64,000 bases of DNA from contig NZ_AP028947.1 in NCBI RefSeq assembly GCF_036323495.1, positions 1,736,001 to 1,800,000 on the forward strand. Direction: 5' to 3'. Origin of the DNA: Limnobacter thiooxidans (GTDB lineage Bacteria; Pseudomonadota; Gammaproteobacteria; Burkholderiales; Burkholderiaceae_B). How positions within the stretch are numbered: position 1 is the first letter of the stretch; every line of letters starts with the position of its first letter. The notes beneath the pieces are model-generated. The model was not told the origin of the DNA, ran no database searches, and saw only the letters and a list, made by a program, of their open reading frames with translations. The translations under genes and the position numbers were made by a program. Below are positions 9,162-17,449 of the stretch, piece by piece.

Positions 9162-9998
9162 ATGTCAGAAAACGCAAGCCAGGAACGCACAGTGGTTTTT
9201 GTCTCCGATGGTACCGGCATTACTGCTGAAACCCTCGGCCACTCAGTGCTTTCCCAATTTGAGGGCATCCGTTTCAAGCAGATTCGAATCCCGTTTATTG
9301 ACTCAGAAGTGAAGGCTATTTCGGCCCGCCAGAAAATCAACGACATTGCCAAATATGACGGTCAAAAACCCATCGTGTTCAGTACCTTGGTGAATTCGGT
9401 CATCAACAACGTGGTGAAACAGGCCGACGGCGTGTTCATGGACCTGTTCCTGACCTTCGTTGAACCAATGGAAAAAGAGCTGAACATCAAGAGTACGCAC
9501 CGAATTGGCCGCTCACATACGATTGCAGACAATGAGCAATACAAGAACCGAATTGAGGCCATCAATTACACCCTGGCCCATGATGATGGACAAACCCACA
9601 AGGACTTGCAGGCAGCCGATGTGATTCTGGTGGGAGTTTCCCGATCAGGAAAAACACCGACCAGCCTTTATCTGGCCATGCAATATGGGATCAAGGCAGC
9701 CAACTACCCTTTGATCCCGGAGGACTTTGAGCGAGGTGAACTGCCAACTGCCCTGCCCCCGTTCAAGGACAAAATTTTCGGCTTGTCGATTTCACCCGAG
9801 CGTTTGAGTGAAATTCGCAACGAACGCAGACCAGGCAGCAAATATGCTTCGCTTGAAAACTGCAGGCAGGAAATCAAGGCTGCGGAATTCATGATGCGTC
9901 GCGAGGGCATTAGCTGGTTAAGTTCTACCAGCAAATCGATTGAAGAAATATCGACAACCATTCTGCAACAGCTGAACCTGGGTTCACCGATTTATTGA
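9162..9998 (+). CDS. ppsR: PEP synthase regulatory protein (kinase/pyrophosphorylase)
   Basis: A DUF299-family bifunctional enzyme. It inactivates PEP synthase by ADP-dependent phosphorylation of a threonine next to the catalytic histidine, and reactivates it by Pi-dependent dephosphorylation. The 278-residue protein has the family motif [13 protein letters not shown] (residues 14-26) and the P-loop-like GVSRSGKT (158-165). Its substrate ppsA is divergent and adjacent, as in many beta- and gammaproteobacteria. Confidence 0.96.
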   Translation: MSENASQERTVVFVSDGTGITAETLGHSVLSQFEGIRFKQIRIPFIDSEVKAISARQKINDIAKYDGQKPIVFSTLVNSVINNVVKQADGVFMDLFLTFVEPMEKELNIKSTHRIGRSHTIADNEQYKNRIEAINYTLAHDDGQTHKDLQAADVILVGVSRSGKTPTSLYLAMQYGIKAANYPLIPEDFERGELPTALPPFKDKIFGLSISPERLSEIRNERRPGSKYASLENCRQEIKAAEFMMRREGISWLSSTSKSIEEISTTILQQLNLGSPIY

Positions 9999-10051
9999 AG
10001 CTGTTTGTTTGCGCCTTTTATTGATGCCATTTACTGAAACCATTGAGCGCG

Positions 10052-11749
10052 CTAAAACAGGCTTTGTTGCGGGTCGTCCACTACCACAGGCTGATCCGCA
10101 TTTTCCTTCAGCTTACCTTGACCTGTTTTGACCGATCTGGTTTTCACGGTGCCATTTCGGTTCGGGTTTCTCGAACCATGCTTCTGATACACCCGCCTGG
10201 ATTCTTCCACAAAGCCCTTGCTTTGACGAAACTCGGTGATGTTGGCACGGGCTTGTGAAATGGCTGTGTCGGGGTTCACAACAGGCCAGGGGTAATGCGT
10301 GCCAATCAGGCAGCCGCATTCATGCTGAATCAACAAGGGTGTATTCCAGGGCTCGCCAATCCATTCGTCTGGAATATTTGTCAATTCAGGCACCCAGCGG
10401 CGAATAAACACGCCTTGCGGATCATGGTCTTTGGCTTGCTTCACGGGGTTGTAAATTCGCAGGGTGTTGATGCCAGTTACCCCTGATTGCATTTGAAACT
10501 GCGGGTAGTGAATGCCGGGCTCGTAATCCAGAAACTCCTGTGCCAACAGGGGCGCAGTGTGCCGCCAGTCGAGCCACAGCTGGTACGAAGCAAATGCCAC
10601 CAGCATGGCGCGCATGCGGAAGTTGACCCAGCCTGTAGCTTTCAGCATGCGCATGCAGGCGTCTACCATGGGGTAGCCTGTGCGACCTTCAATCCAGGTG
10701 GCCAGCCTGTGTTTTTCCTCTGTGCTTAGTTCTGCAGCATTGCGCATGCCATTCAAGCCGCGGTGGGCAGACCGAAACTCCAGCTCGGGCTCGCTTTCCA
10801 GTTTCTGAATGAAATGGCAATGCCAGTGCAAACGGCTTTCAAACGACTTGAATGATTGCTTCCACTGAGACTGGGCTTTGGGTGCAAGTTCGCTTTGCGC
10901 AATTTGCTCGCGGGCCCGGCTTAACATGTCCAGAATTTCACGAATGGAAATCACCCCAAACGCCAGGTACGGTGAAATACGCGAGCATGCGGATTCAGCG
11001 CTCAAGGGGCTGGACATTTCAAAGCGGTAGTTCATGCCGCGTTCACTGAGGAACTCGGCAAGGCAAGCTTGCGCGTGAAGCCGCCCACCGCGCTGGCGCT
11101 GCGGCTTGTCGACTTGGTGCCGGCTGTAGAAATGCTCGAATTTTGCCCACGTGGGCCACGGCGTGGTGTTGAGAATTTCACAGGGCAAGCCGTTGTCTTG
11201 CAAGTTGGCATGCAAGGAATCTGGAAAATCAAATTGCAGCGCCTGCGGCAACTGCGTGAAATCAGGAACAGGCAACACCGGTTTGCGCATGGTTTCCAGC
11301 CACAGCTTACCCCATTCATCGCGATTTTTCAGACCGCGTACCACGGCATTGCTGGGGAATTCCTGCCAATCCACACCCCTGGCCTTGCACCAGCGCATTA
11401 CCTCTTTGTCGCGCTCGAAACTGGCCCAATTTCCAGTTTCCTCGTGGCTGTAAACCGAGAGTTGCTCGACACCTGACATCAAGAGGGTTTGAAGTGCCAC
11501 CGGCATATTTGCTTTGGCCAGAAAGAGGGGCACATAGTCGGGCAAAGCAGTGGCCAACTCCTGCAGGCATTCCCGTGTGAACTCAAAGTGCTGGGGCGCA
11601 CTGTCAGGCTGCTTGATCAGTCTGGGTTCAAGGCAGTACAGCAACACCAAAGCGCCGCCCGTGCTGCGCGCAGCCTCTGCAGCCAAGTGCAAAGGTGCAT
11701 GGTCGCTTAAGCGCAGGTCTTTTTTCAGCCAAACAAGGTGCAGGTGCAT
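10052..11749 (-). CDS. Photolyase/cryptochrome family flavoprotein
   Basis: About 565 residues from the ATG at 11749 (an in-frame TTG at 11764 is also possible; neither has a clear ribosome-binding site). The N-terminal Rossmann domain begins VWLKKDLRL; the C-terminal FAD domain shows RLHWHCHF, GRTGYPMVDACMRML, WVNFRMRAML, DWR and RIYNP...FIRRWVPEL, all photolyase hallmarks. In the FAD loop, where E. coli PhrB has A-A-N-N-G-G-W, this protein has G-I-H-Y-P-Q-F, so the asparagine next to flavin N5 is replaced. It ends with a basic linker and the C-terminal residues PQQSLF, which resemble a sliding-clamp binding peptide. Repair of pyrimidine dimers is likely, but a cryptochrome role cannot be excluded. 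It follows the trmH-type gene with a large hairpin between. Confidence 0.88.
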   Translation of the reverse strand: MHLHLVWLKKDLRLSDHAPLHLAAEAARSTGGALVLLYCLEPRLIKQPDSAPQHFEFTRECLQELATALPDYVPLFLAKANMPVALQTLLMSGVEQLSVYSHEETGNWASFERDKEVMRWCKARGVDWQEFPSNAVVRGLKNRDEWGKLWLETMRKPVLPVPDFTQLPQALQFDFPDSLHANLQDNGLPCEILNTTPWPTWAKFEHFYSRHQVDKPQRQRGGRLHAQACLAEFLSERGMNYRFEMSSPLSAESACSRISPYLAFGVISIREILDMLSRAREQIAQSELAPKAQSQWKQSFKSFESRLHWHCHFIQKLESEPELEFRSAHRGLNGMRNAAELSTEEKHRLATWIEGRTGYPMVDACMRMLKATGWVNFRMRAMLVAFASYQLWLDWRHTAPLLAQEFLDYEPGIHYPQFQMQSGVTGINTLRIYNPVKQAKDHDPQGVFIRRWVPELTNIPDEWIGEPWNTPLLIQHECGCLIGTHYPWPVVNPDTAISQARANITEFRQSKGFVEESRRVYQKHGSRNPNRNGTVKTRSVKTGQGKLKENADQPVVVDDPQQSLF

Positions 11750-11761
11750 GCGTTCACAATT

Positions 11762-11794
11762 CAAATACCACTGTTTAATTGTACAGTGTATTTG
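11762..11794. repeat. Inverted repeat between photolyase and RNA methyltransferase genes
   Basis: The arms CAAATACCACTGT and ACAGTGTATTTG pair over 12 bp with a single bulged C around an 8-nt loop. No T-run follows on either strand, so it is not a standard intrinsic terminator. It sits directly before the photolyase start and may be an operator or an mRNA structure. Confidence 0.7.
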
Positions 11795-11797
11795 AGT

Positions 11798-12619
11798 TTA
11801 ACGCCGTTGCCTGAATTGTTCAAACAAACACACCGCGCTGCTGCTGCCCACATTCAGGCTTTCAATGTGATGGCTTTGTGGAATGCGGATGTAGTGGCTG
11901 GCGCGGTCTAGCCATGCAGGGCTGACTCCCTGCCCTTCACTTCCAAAAACCCAAATACCAGCAGGCTTCAAGTCGGCGTCAAAAAGATCGACACTTTTTG
12001 GGTGCAGGCTTGTGGCACGCACGGTCACCTTGCCTGCTGACGCGCCAAGGGCTTTCAACAAATCGCTTTCAGAAAACAGGTGCAGGCTGAATTGGGCGCC
12101 CATGCCGGCACGCAGCACCTTGTCTGACCAAACCCAGGCGCTGTGGTCGCTCAAGGCCACTTGCTGCACACCAGCCGCAGCACAGTTGCGCAACAAGGTA
12201 CCCACATTGCCCGGGTCTTGAATACCGTCCAGCAGGGCGATGTCTTTGCTCAAATCAATGCCTGTGCTTGCATTCTCTGGTTCGAAGAAAATCATCGGAC
12301 CCGTGGGCGTTTTCAATTTGCTGAGCTTTGAAAACAAGGCATCGCTGAGTACAAAGCAACGCACCAGTCCATTCTCCAGCACGTCACTCAATGCAGAAAG
12401 TGTGAGCCACTCGGGTTTGTTCAGAAGGCTTTGCGGAATCCAGACGGATTCAATGTTCACCCCCGGTAAATGCAGCAAGCTTTCAGCCAAGTGCAAACCT
12501 TCAGCCGCAGCCAGACCACTTTGACGCAGAGCATTGTTGGAAGCCAGCAAGCGGATTGCATTTTTTAGCCGCTCATTCTGTGCTGATTCGATCAAGGTGA
12601 AATTGCGTTCGTAGCTCAT
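11798..12619 (-). CDS. TrmH/SpoU family RNA 2'-O-methyltransferase
   Basis: 273 residues with an N-terminal substrate-binding domain (about 1-110) and a SPOUT knot domain. The three family motifs are clear: motif 1 DGIQDPGNVGTLLRNCAAAGV, motif 2 WVFGSEGQGVS and motif 3 IPQSHHIESLNVGSSSAVCLFE. These use S-adenosylmethionine to methylate a ribose in rRNA or tRNA; which nucleotide is modified cannot be read from sequence. It lies 11 bp downstream of rnhB and is probably the end of the lpx operon, as in other Burkholderiales. Confidence 0.93.
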   Translation of the reverse strand: MSYERNFTLIESAQNERLKNAIRLLASNNALRQSGLAAAEGLHLAESLLHLPGVNIESVWIPQSLLNKPEWLTLSALSDVLENGLVRCFVLSDALFSKLSKLKTPTGPMIFFEPENASTGIDLSKDIALLDGIQDPGNVGTLLRNCAAAGVQQVALSDHSAWVWSDKVLRAGMGAQFSLHLFSESDLLKALGASAGKVTVRATSLHPKSVDLFDADLKPAGIWVFGSEGQGVSPAWLDRASHYIRIPQSHHIESLNVGSSSAVCLFEQFRQRR

Positions 12620-12630
12620 GGATTCTTTGT

Positions 12631-13335
12631 TTAAAACGACAGTTGTTGCTGCGCCCGTTCAAGCGCCTCACGCACAGGGCGGAAAGACTTTCGGTGCACA
12701 GGGGTTGCGCCATGTTCCCGCAACAAGGCCATGTGGCGCGGCGTGGGATATCCCATGTGAACATTGAGTTCGTAAAGTGGGTATTGCACCGCATGGGCTT
12801 TGCACCATTCATCACGCGCCACTTTGGCCAGAATTGACCCAGCAGAGATGGCTGGAATTTTGGTGTCGCCCTTCACCACGGCAATGGCCTTGTATGGCCA
12901 TTTTGGCAGCTTGTTGCCGTCCACTGCAATCAGGCATTGTTCTGGCGTCAAGCCAGCCAGCTGAACAACGATATCCACTGCACGCCACATGGCCAGCAAG
13001 CTGGCCTGCAAAATATTGAGCTGGTCAATTTCTTCCACTGTGGCCTGCGAAACCGCACTGGCGTGGGCTTTTTCGTGGATCAGCATTGCCAATGCTTCAC
13101 GCCGCGTTGCACTCAATGTTTTGGAACACGCCAAACCTTCAATCGGGTTGGGCGTGGCCAGCAAAGCTGCACCTGCCACAACAGGGCCACACAGCGGGCC
13201 GCGACCCGCTTCATCCACTCCAATCACATGCAGACCATTCTCTGATGCATAGGCTTGAATCTCGTGCCACTCCTGGAGGGGTCTGGTTACTTTGACACGT
13301 TGAGGAGAGCTTGCCCTTTTGGGCCGCTCAGCCAT
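12631..13335 (-). CDS. rnhB: Ribonuclease HII
   Basis: Cleaves RNA in RNA/DNA hybrids and at single ribonucleotides embedded in DNA. The signature GVDEAGRGPLCGPVV (acidic residues D41 and E42) is followed by AVDGNKLP and by the SAGSILAKVARD block. At 234 residues it is slightly longer than E. coli RNase HII (198), with a basic N-terminal extension of about 25 residues. The start overlaps lpxB by 8 bp (ATGGCTGA), suggesting coupled translation. The last residues are QQQLSF, close to a sliding-clamp binding peptide. Confidence 0.97.
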   Translation of the reverse strand: MAERPKRASSPQRVKVTRPLQEWHEIQAYASENGLHVIGVDEAGRGPLCGPVVAGAALLATPNPIEGLACSKTLSATRREALAMLIHEKAHASAVSQATVEEIDQLNILQASLLAMWRAVDIVVQLAGLTPEQCLIAVDGNKLPKWPYKAIAVVKGDTKIPAISAGSILAKVARDEWCKAHAVQYPLYELNVHMGYPTPRHMALLREHGATPVHRKSFRPVREALERAQQQLSF

Positions 13336-14509
13336 GCATCACCTGTTGTATCACCCGGCATGCTATGTCACCTGAAGGTTGAAGCAGGCGTTGGTGCTGC
13401 TCGGCAAACAGCCTTTCCAAACGGTTGCGGTTGGCATCGTTGTCCAACTGAAAAAGTACTTTTTCGGCCAGTGCTTCAGGGGTGGCGTCGTCCTGAAGCA
13501 ATTCGGGCACCGCAAATTCATTCAACAAAATATTTGGCAGGCCCACAAAGGGCATGTAACCCTTGCCTTTCATCATTTGATAACTCAGCCACGGCATTTT
13601 GTACGCAATTACCATGGGTTTGCGATACATCATCGCCTCCAGCGTGGCGGTGCCGCTGGCCAACATCACTGCATCTGCAGCGGCCATGCATTCATGTGAA
13701 TGGCCTTCAACCAGGGTCCATCGATCCAGCAATTGCGGCGGAATCATCGCCTTGAACTGATTCAGCAAAGTACTGCCAGGCGGCATGGGTGTCACAAAGC
13801 GCAAATTCGGCTTTTTTTCCACCAATGCCATTGCAGCCTGCACAAAAGCCGGGCCAATGTATTTGACCTCAGCCCCACGGCTGCCGGGCAGCACCGCCAG
13901 AAGCTGACCATCCATCTGCAAACCAAGCTTGTTTCGATAAGAAGCAGGATCAATCTCATTGGGTACAAGCGCAGCCATTGGGTGGCCAATGTAGGTCGCA
14001 GGTATGCCCTCTTTGGCGAGAATTTCAGGCTCAAACGGGAAAATGCACAAAACATGGCTGCAGGCTGCCTTGATCTTGTGAATGCGTTCCATGCGCCATG
14101 CCCAGATTGAGGGGCACACCACCTGAATTGTAGGTACGCCACTTTCGCGAAGGGCCAATTCCAGATTCAAATTGAAATCGGGTGCGTCCACCCCGACGAA
14201 CACCTTGGGGCGGCTAACGGTGGACCAGTGTTGAATCAGGCTTTTGCGCATGTTCAGCAAACGCGGCAGGTGGCGAAGCACTTCCACATATCCCCGCACC
14301 GACAGCTCTTCCGACTGGTGCAAGGCCTTTACACCCAGTTCTCGCAACTTGGCACCCGCAATGCCTTCCAGGCGCAGCGGGTTCTGTAGCGGCTGCGTCT
14401 TGATCAGTTGTTCAATTGCAAGCGCTCCTATCCAGTCGCCCGAGGCTTCACCCACAACAATGGCCAAGTCCGCGGGGTCTGCAGGATAAGGGGTCAATGA
14501 ACCAAACAT
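13328..14509 (-). CDS. lpxB: Lipid-A-disaccharide synthase
   Basis: Joins lipid X to UDP-2,3-diacylglucosamine to form the tetraacyl disaccharide of lipid A at the inner membrane face. The 393 residues include the GT19 hallmarks VVGEASGDWIGA near the N-terminus, the segment FVGVDAPDFNLNLE, and LPGSRGAEVKYI and ASGTATLEAMMYRKPMVIAYK in the C-terminal half. The ATG at 14509 lies within the second copy of a 14-bp tandem repeat and has no good ribosome-binding site, so translation may depend on lpxA upstream. Confidence 0.97.
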   Translation of the reverse strand: MFGSLTPYPADPADLAIVVGEASGDWIGALAIEQLIKTQPLQNPLRLEGIAGAKLRELGVKALHQSEELSVRGYVEVLRHLPRLLNMRKSLIQHWSTVSRPKVFVGVDAPDFNLNLELALRESGVPTIQVVCPSIWAWRMERIHKIKAACSHVLCIFPFEPEILAKEGIPATYIGHPMAALVPNEIDPASYRNKLGLQMDGQLLAVLPGSRGAEVKYIGPAFVQAAMALVEKKPNLRFVTPMPPGSTLLNQFKAMIPPQLLDRWTLVEGHSHECMAAADAVMLASGTATLEAMMYRKPMVIAYKMPWLSYQMMKGKGYMPFVGLPNILLNEFAVPELLQDDATPEALAEKVLFQLDNDANRNRLERLFAEQHQRLLQPSGDIACRVIQQVMHG

Positions 14510-14532
14510 GAATTAGCGAACATGAATTAGCG
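14505..14532. repeat. Perfect 14-bp tandem duplication at the lpxA/lpxB junction
   Basis: The minus-strand unit CGCTAATTCATGTT occurs twice head to tail. The first copy carries the lpxA stop codon and an ATG; the second carries the real lpxB ATG. The ATG of the first copy is in another frame and opens a 9-codon reading frame that overlaps the start of lpxB. Confidence 0.95.
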
Positions 14533-15315
14533 CACAATTCCGCGTGTGGCCTGGTCGAGGAACACCTTCATGTGAGCAAGGTGGGGCTTTGCATCTTCGG
14601 GGGCGGCCACAGCCAGTGCATCAATGGCTTCCTTGGCATCTGCAATGCTCAAACCCTGGCGATAAATCGCCTTGTAGGCACGCTTGATGTTCAATATGGC
14701 ATCGGGTGAGAAACCGCGACGCTTCAAGCCTTCGGAATTGATGCCCGCAGGCACAGCCGGGTATCCAGCTGCCATGACAAAAGGTGGCACATCCTGTGTC
14801 AGTTTGGTTTGAAACGCAGTCATGGCGTGGTCACCCACGCGTATGAACTGGTGAACACCGCTCATGCCGCCCAGAATGACCCAGTCACCGATAATCACAT
14901 GTCCAGCCAGTTGAACACTGTTGGCAATGATGGTGTTGCTGCCAATGTGGCAGTCGTGCGCAATATGTACATAGGCCATGATCCAGTTGTCATTGGCCAT
15001 GGTGGTCTTTCCGCCATCCTGCACAGTGCCCGTGTTGAAGGTGCAGTATTCGCGCACTGTATTGCGGTCGCCGATAATGAGTTCGGTCGGCTCGCCTTTG
15101 TACTTCTTGTCCTGAGGATCGCCACCGATTGTGGCAGAACCATGAAAAACATTGTCTTCACCAATCGTGGTGTGGCCGCTGATGATCATGTGCGGCCCTA
15201 CCTTGGTGCGAGCACCAATTTTGACATTGGGACCAATCACGGAGAACGGTCCAACTTCAACCGTGCTGTCCAGTTCAGCTTTGGGATCTACAATTGCAGA
15301 AGCATGTATGGGCAT
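14527..15315 (-). CDS. lpxA: UDP-N-acetylglucosamine acyltransferase
   Basis: First step of lipid A synthesis: moves a 3-hydroxyacyl chain from ACP to UDP-GlcNAc. 262 residues as in the family. The left-handed beta helix of hexapeptide repeats (residues about 5-190; for example IGPNVKIGARTKVGPHMII) carries the catalytic-His region YVHIAHDCHIG, and the C-terminal helical domain has the GLKRRGFS motif. It follows fabZ by 12 bp in the conserved lpxD-fabZ-lpxA-lpxB order. Confidence 0.98.
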   Translation of the reverse strand: MPIHASAIVDPKAELDSTVEVGPFSVIGPNVKIGARTKVGPHMIISGHTTIGEDNVFHGSATIGGDPQDKKYKGEPTELIIGDRNTVREYCTFNTGTVQDGGKTTMANDNWIMAYVHIAHDCHIGSNTIIANSVQLAGHVIIGDWVILGGMSGVHQFIRVGDHAMTAFQTKLTQDVPPFVMAAGYPAVPAGINSEGLKRRGFSPDAILNIKRAYKAIYRQGLSIADAKEAIDALAVAAPEDAKPHLAHMKVFLDQATRGIVR

Positions 15316-15327
15316 TGGAAAGGATCC

Positions 15328-15792
15328 TTACACTTCGCGGGCCGTGCACATCAAATCAGCAAGCGCAACCACATTGCCATCCACCAGCGCCTTCGCTTCG
15401 TACTTCCAGATGCCGCGAGACACTCGCTGAACCCGAACGTCCAACATCAAAACATCACCAGGCACTACAGGCTTCTTGAAGCGGCAGTTGTCGATGCCCA
15501 CGAAGTAGTACACCAGATTCTTGTCAGGCGCAGCTTCCATGGATTTGAATGACAGCAAACCGGCTGCTTGTGCCAGCGCTTCCATGATCAGCACACCAGG
15601 CATGACTGGGTGCACGGGAAAATGCCCAGGAAAATAAGGTTCGTTGTAGCTCACGTTTTTCTGGGCCAGAATCCGCACATTGGGTTCGAGTTCCAGTACG
15701 CGGTCCACGAGCACGAAGGGGTAACGATGCGGCAGATTTTCCAAAATGCCTTTGATGTCCATAACTGGAGTATTCATAGCTTCTGAGTTCAC
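15328..15792 (-). CDS. fabZ: 3-hydroxyacyl-[ACP] dehydratase FabZ
   Basis: Dehydrates 3-hydroxyacyl-ACP in fatty acid elongation and competes with LpxA/LpxD for substrate, which is why its gene sits in the lpx cluster. The hotdog fold shows [13 protein letters not shown] and the catalytic-helix region [22 protein letters not shown]. Up to 154 residues from the ATG at 15792; the in-frame ATG five codons later (15777) is an equally good start and gives a more usual length. Confidence 0.97.
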   Translation of the reverse strand: MNSEAMNTPVMDIKGILENLPHRYPFVLVDRVLELEPNVRILAQKNVSYNEPYFPGHFPVHPVMPGVLIMEALAQAAGLLSFKSMEAAPDKNLVYYFVGIDNCRFKKPVVPGDVLMLDVRVQRVSRGIWKYEAKALVDGNVVALADLMCTAREV

Positions 15793-15805
15793 ACTTGTTC
15801 TAAAT

Positions 15806-16891
15806 TTAGGATTGTTGTTTTTTCAATTCGCGTAGTTCAGTGCGAAGTTTGACCAGTTGTTTGAGCGTCACTGCGGTCTTCTCCCAGTCCTTGTGCTGCT
15901 GCAAGGGGAATATACCCGTGTAGGCACCAGGTTCCTTGATACTGCTCATGACCACCGAGGCACCCGATACATGGGTACCATCGGCAATATTCAAGTGACC
16001 GAAAATCATGGCCGCCCCTCCCACGGTACAACGCGCGCCAATGCTTGTGCTGCCGGCCACACCCACACAACCGGCCATGGCAGAATGGTCGCCCACGGTG
16101 ACATTGTGAGCGATCTGGATCTGATTATCCAGTTTCACGCCGAAACCAATCAGTGTGTCATCCAGCGCTCCACGATCAATGGTGGTATTGGCACCGATTT
16201 CAACCTGATCACCGATAATCACCTGGCCCACTTGCGGAATCTTGACCCATGCCCCTTTTTCATTGGCAAAACCAAAGCCGTCTGCACCAATGACAACGCC
16301 TGAATGAATGATGCAATGGTCGCCGATGAGACTTTCGTCGTACACGGTGACATTGGGATAAATTCGACTGAAGGCGCCGATTTCGACATGATTGCCCAGC
16401 ACCACCCCTGCTTCAATCCGGCTGCCCTCTCCTACTTTGGCATGGGCGCCAATCACACAGTTGGCTGCGATGCTGGCTGTTGGTGCCACATCGGCTGTGG
16501 GGTCAACCACAGCGCTGGGATGCACCCCGGGCTCTGGCTTGAATTCACTGCGGGATACCCACCATTGCTGAATTTTTGCGTAATACAGATAAGGGTCGCT
16601 GACCAGCCAGGCCAGCAGACGGCCCGCGTCAGCTCGATTGGCCTTCAGATATTGTTGAAGCTCAATGAATTGAGATTCGCGAACCAGCACTACGCCCGCC
16701 GATGATGTGAGCAATTGATCGCGAAACTTGGGGTTGGCCAGAAAGCCGAGATTATTCTGCCCTGCTTTCTCCAGAGATTGGATTCCGGACAGCAAAACAT
16801 CGGAAGACGCCGAGTTATCGCCGGAAAACGAAGCAAGACGGCCACCAAATGTGGCGACAAGGTCGCCAAGCTTCGTTTCAACGAAATTCAT
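15806..16891 (-). CDS. lpxD: UDP-3-O-(3-hydroxyacyl)glucosamine N-acyltransferase
   Basis: Third acyl-transfer step of lipid A synthesis. The 361-residue protein has an N-terminal uridine-binding domain (about 1-100, with [10 protein letters not shown]), a long hexapeptide beta helix (about 110-300) with the catalytic-histidine region [14 protein letters not shown], and a C-terminal helix with [13 protein letters not shown]. It lies 9 bp downstream of skp. Confidence 0.97.
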   Translation of the reverse strand: MNFVETKLGDLVATFGGRLASFSGDNSASSDVLLSGIQSLEKAGQNNLGFLANPKFRDQLLTSSAGVVLVRESQFIELQQYLKANRADAGRLLAWLVSDPYLYYAKIQQWWVSRSEFKPEPGVHPSAVVDPTADVAPTASIAANCVIGAHAKVGEGSRIEAGVVLGNHVEIGAFSRIYPNVTVYDESLIGDHCIIHSGVVIGADGFGFANEKGAWVKIPQVGQVIIGDQVEIGANTTIDRGALDDTLIGFGVKLDNQIQIAHNVTVGDHSAMAGCVGVAGSTSIGARCTVGGAAMIFGHLNIADGTHVSGASVVMSSIKEPGAYTGIFPLQQHKDWEKTAVTLKQLVKLRTELRELKKQQS

Positions 16892-16900
16892 TGATGCGCT

Positions 16901-17416
16901 TTATTTGGCGTTGTCCAAGCTGCCAAGCACTTGGTCAGTGATGTCAATGCGCTTGTTGGCGTAAACCGCTTCCTGGAAAATGATGTCATAGTTTTCCTTC
17001 TCGGCGATTTGACGAATCACGCGATTCGCACGCTCAACCAACTCACCCACAACCTGGTTTTTGCGTTGAGCCAAGTCCTCTTCGAACTCGCGGCGCTTGC
17101 GCTGGAAATCTCGATCAGTTTCAGCCAAGTCGCGTTGACGGCGAACTTTTTCAGCTTCTGGCAATGTGATTGCATCCTTGTCCAGCTTGGTGGCTTCAGC
17201 CTTGACCTTGCTGGCCAGATCTTCCAGTTCTTTCTGACGCTTGGCGAAGTCGCGTTCCAGCTTCTTCTGCGACTCGACAGCAAACTTGGAATCACGCAGG
17301 ATCCGCTCAGTGTTCACAAACCCGATTTTTGTGGCAGCCTGTGCCTGCGCCATGGTTGGAAGAATAATGGCCAAGGACAATGCCCCACCAACCAACAATT
17401 TTTTCACACTATTCAA
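16901..17416 (-). CDS. skp: Periplasmic chaperone Skp/OmpH
   Basis: Holds unfolded outer-membrane proteins in the periplasm and delivers them to BamA. 171 residues: a signal peptide (residues 1-27, ending with AQAQA), then KIGFVNTERILRD, and a long charged coiled coil (about residues 45-130) that forms the tentacles of the trimer. Located directly after bamA, the standard order. Confidence 0.95.
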   Translation of the reverse strand: MNSVKKLLVGGALSLAIILPTMAQAQAATKIGFVNTERILRDSKFAVESQKKLERDFAKRQKELEDLASKVKAEATKLDKDAITLPEAEKVRRQRDLAETDRDFQRKRREFEEDLAQRKNQVVGELVERANRVIRQIAEKENYDIIFQEAVYANKRIDITDQVLGSLDNAK

Positions 17417-17449
17417 AACATTTCTCCACTTTGAATTGATACTTGATTT

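Noticed and set aside
14809..15552. 247-codon plus-strand frame over lpxA and fabZ
   Set aside because: Antisense shadow of two strongly conserved genes.
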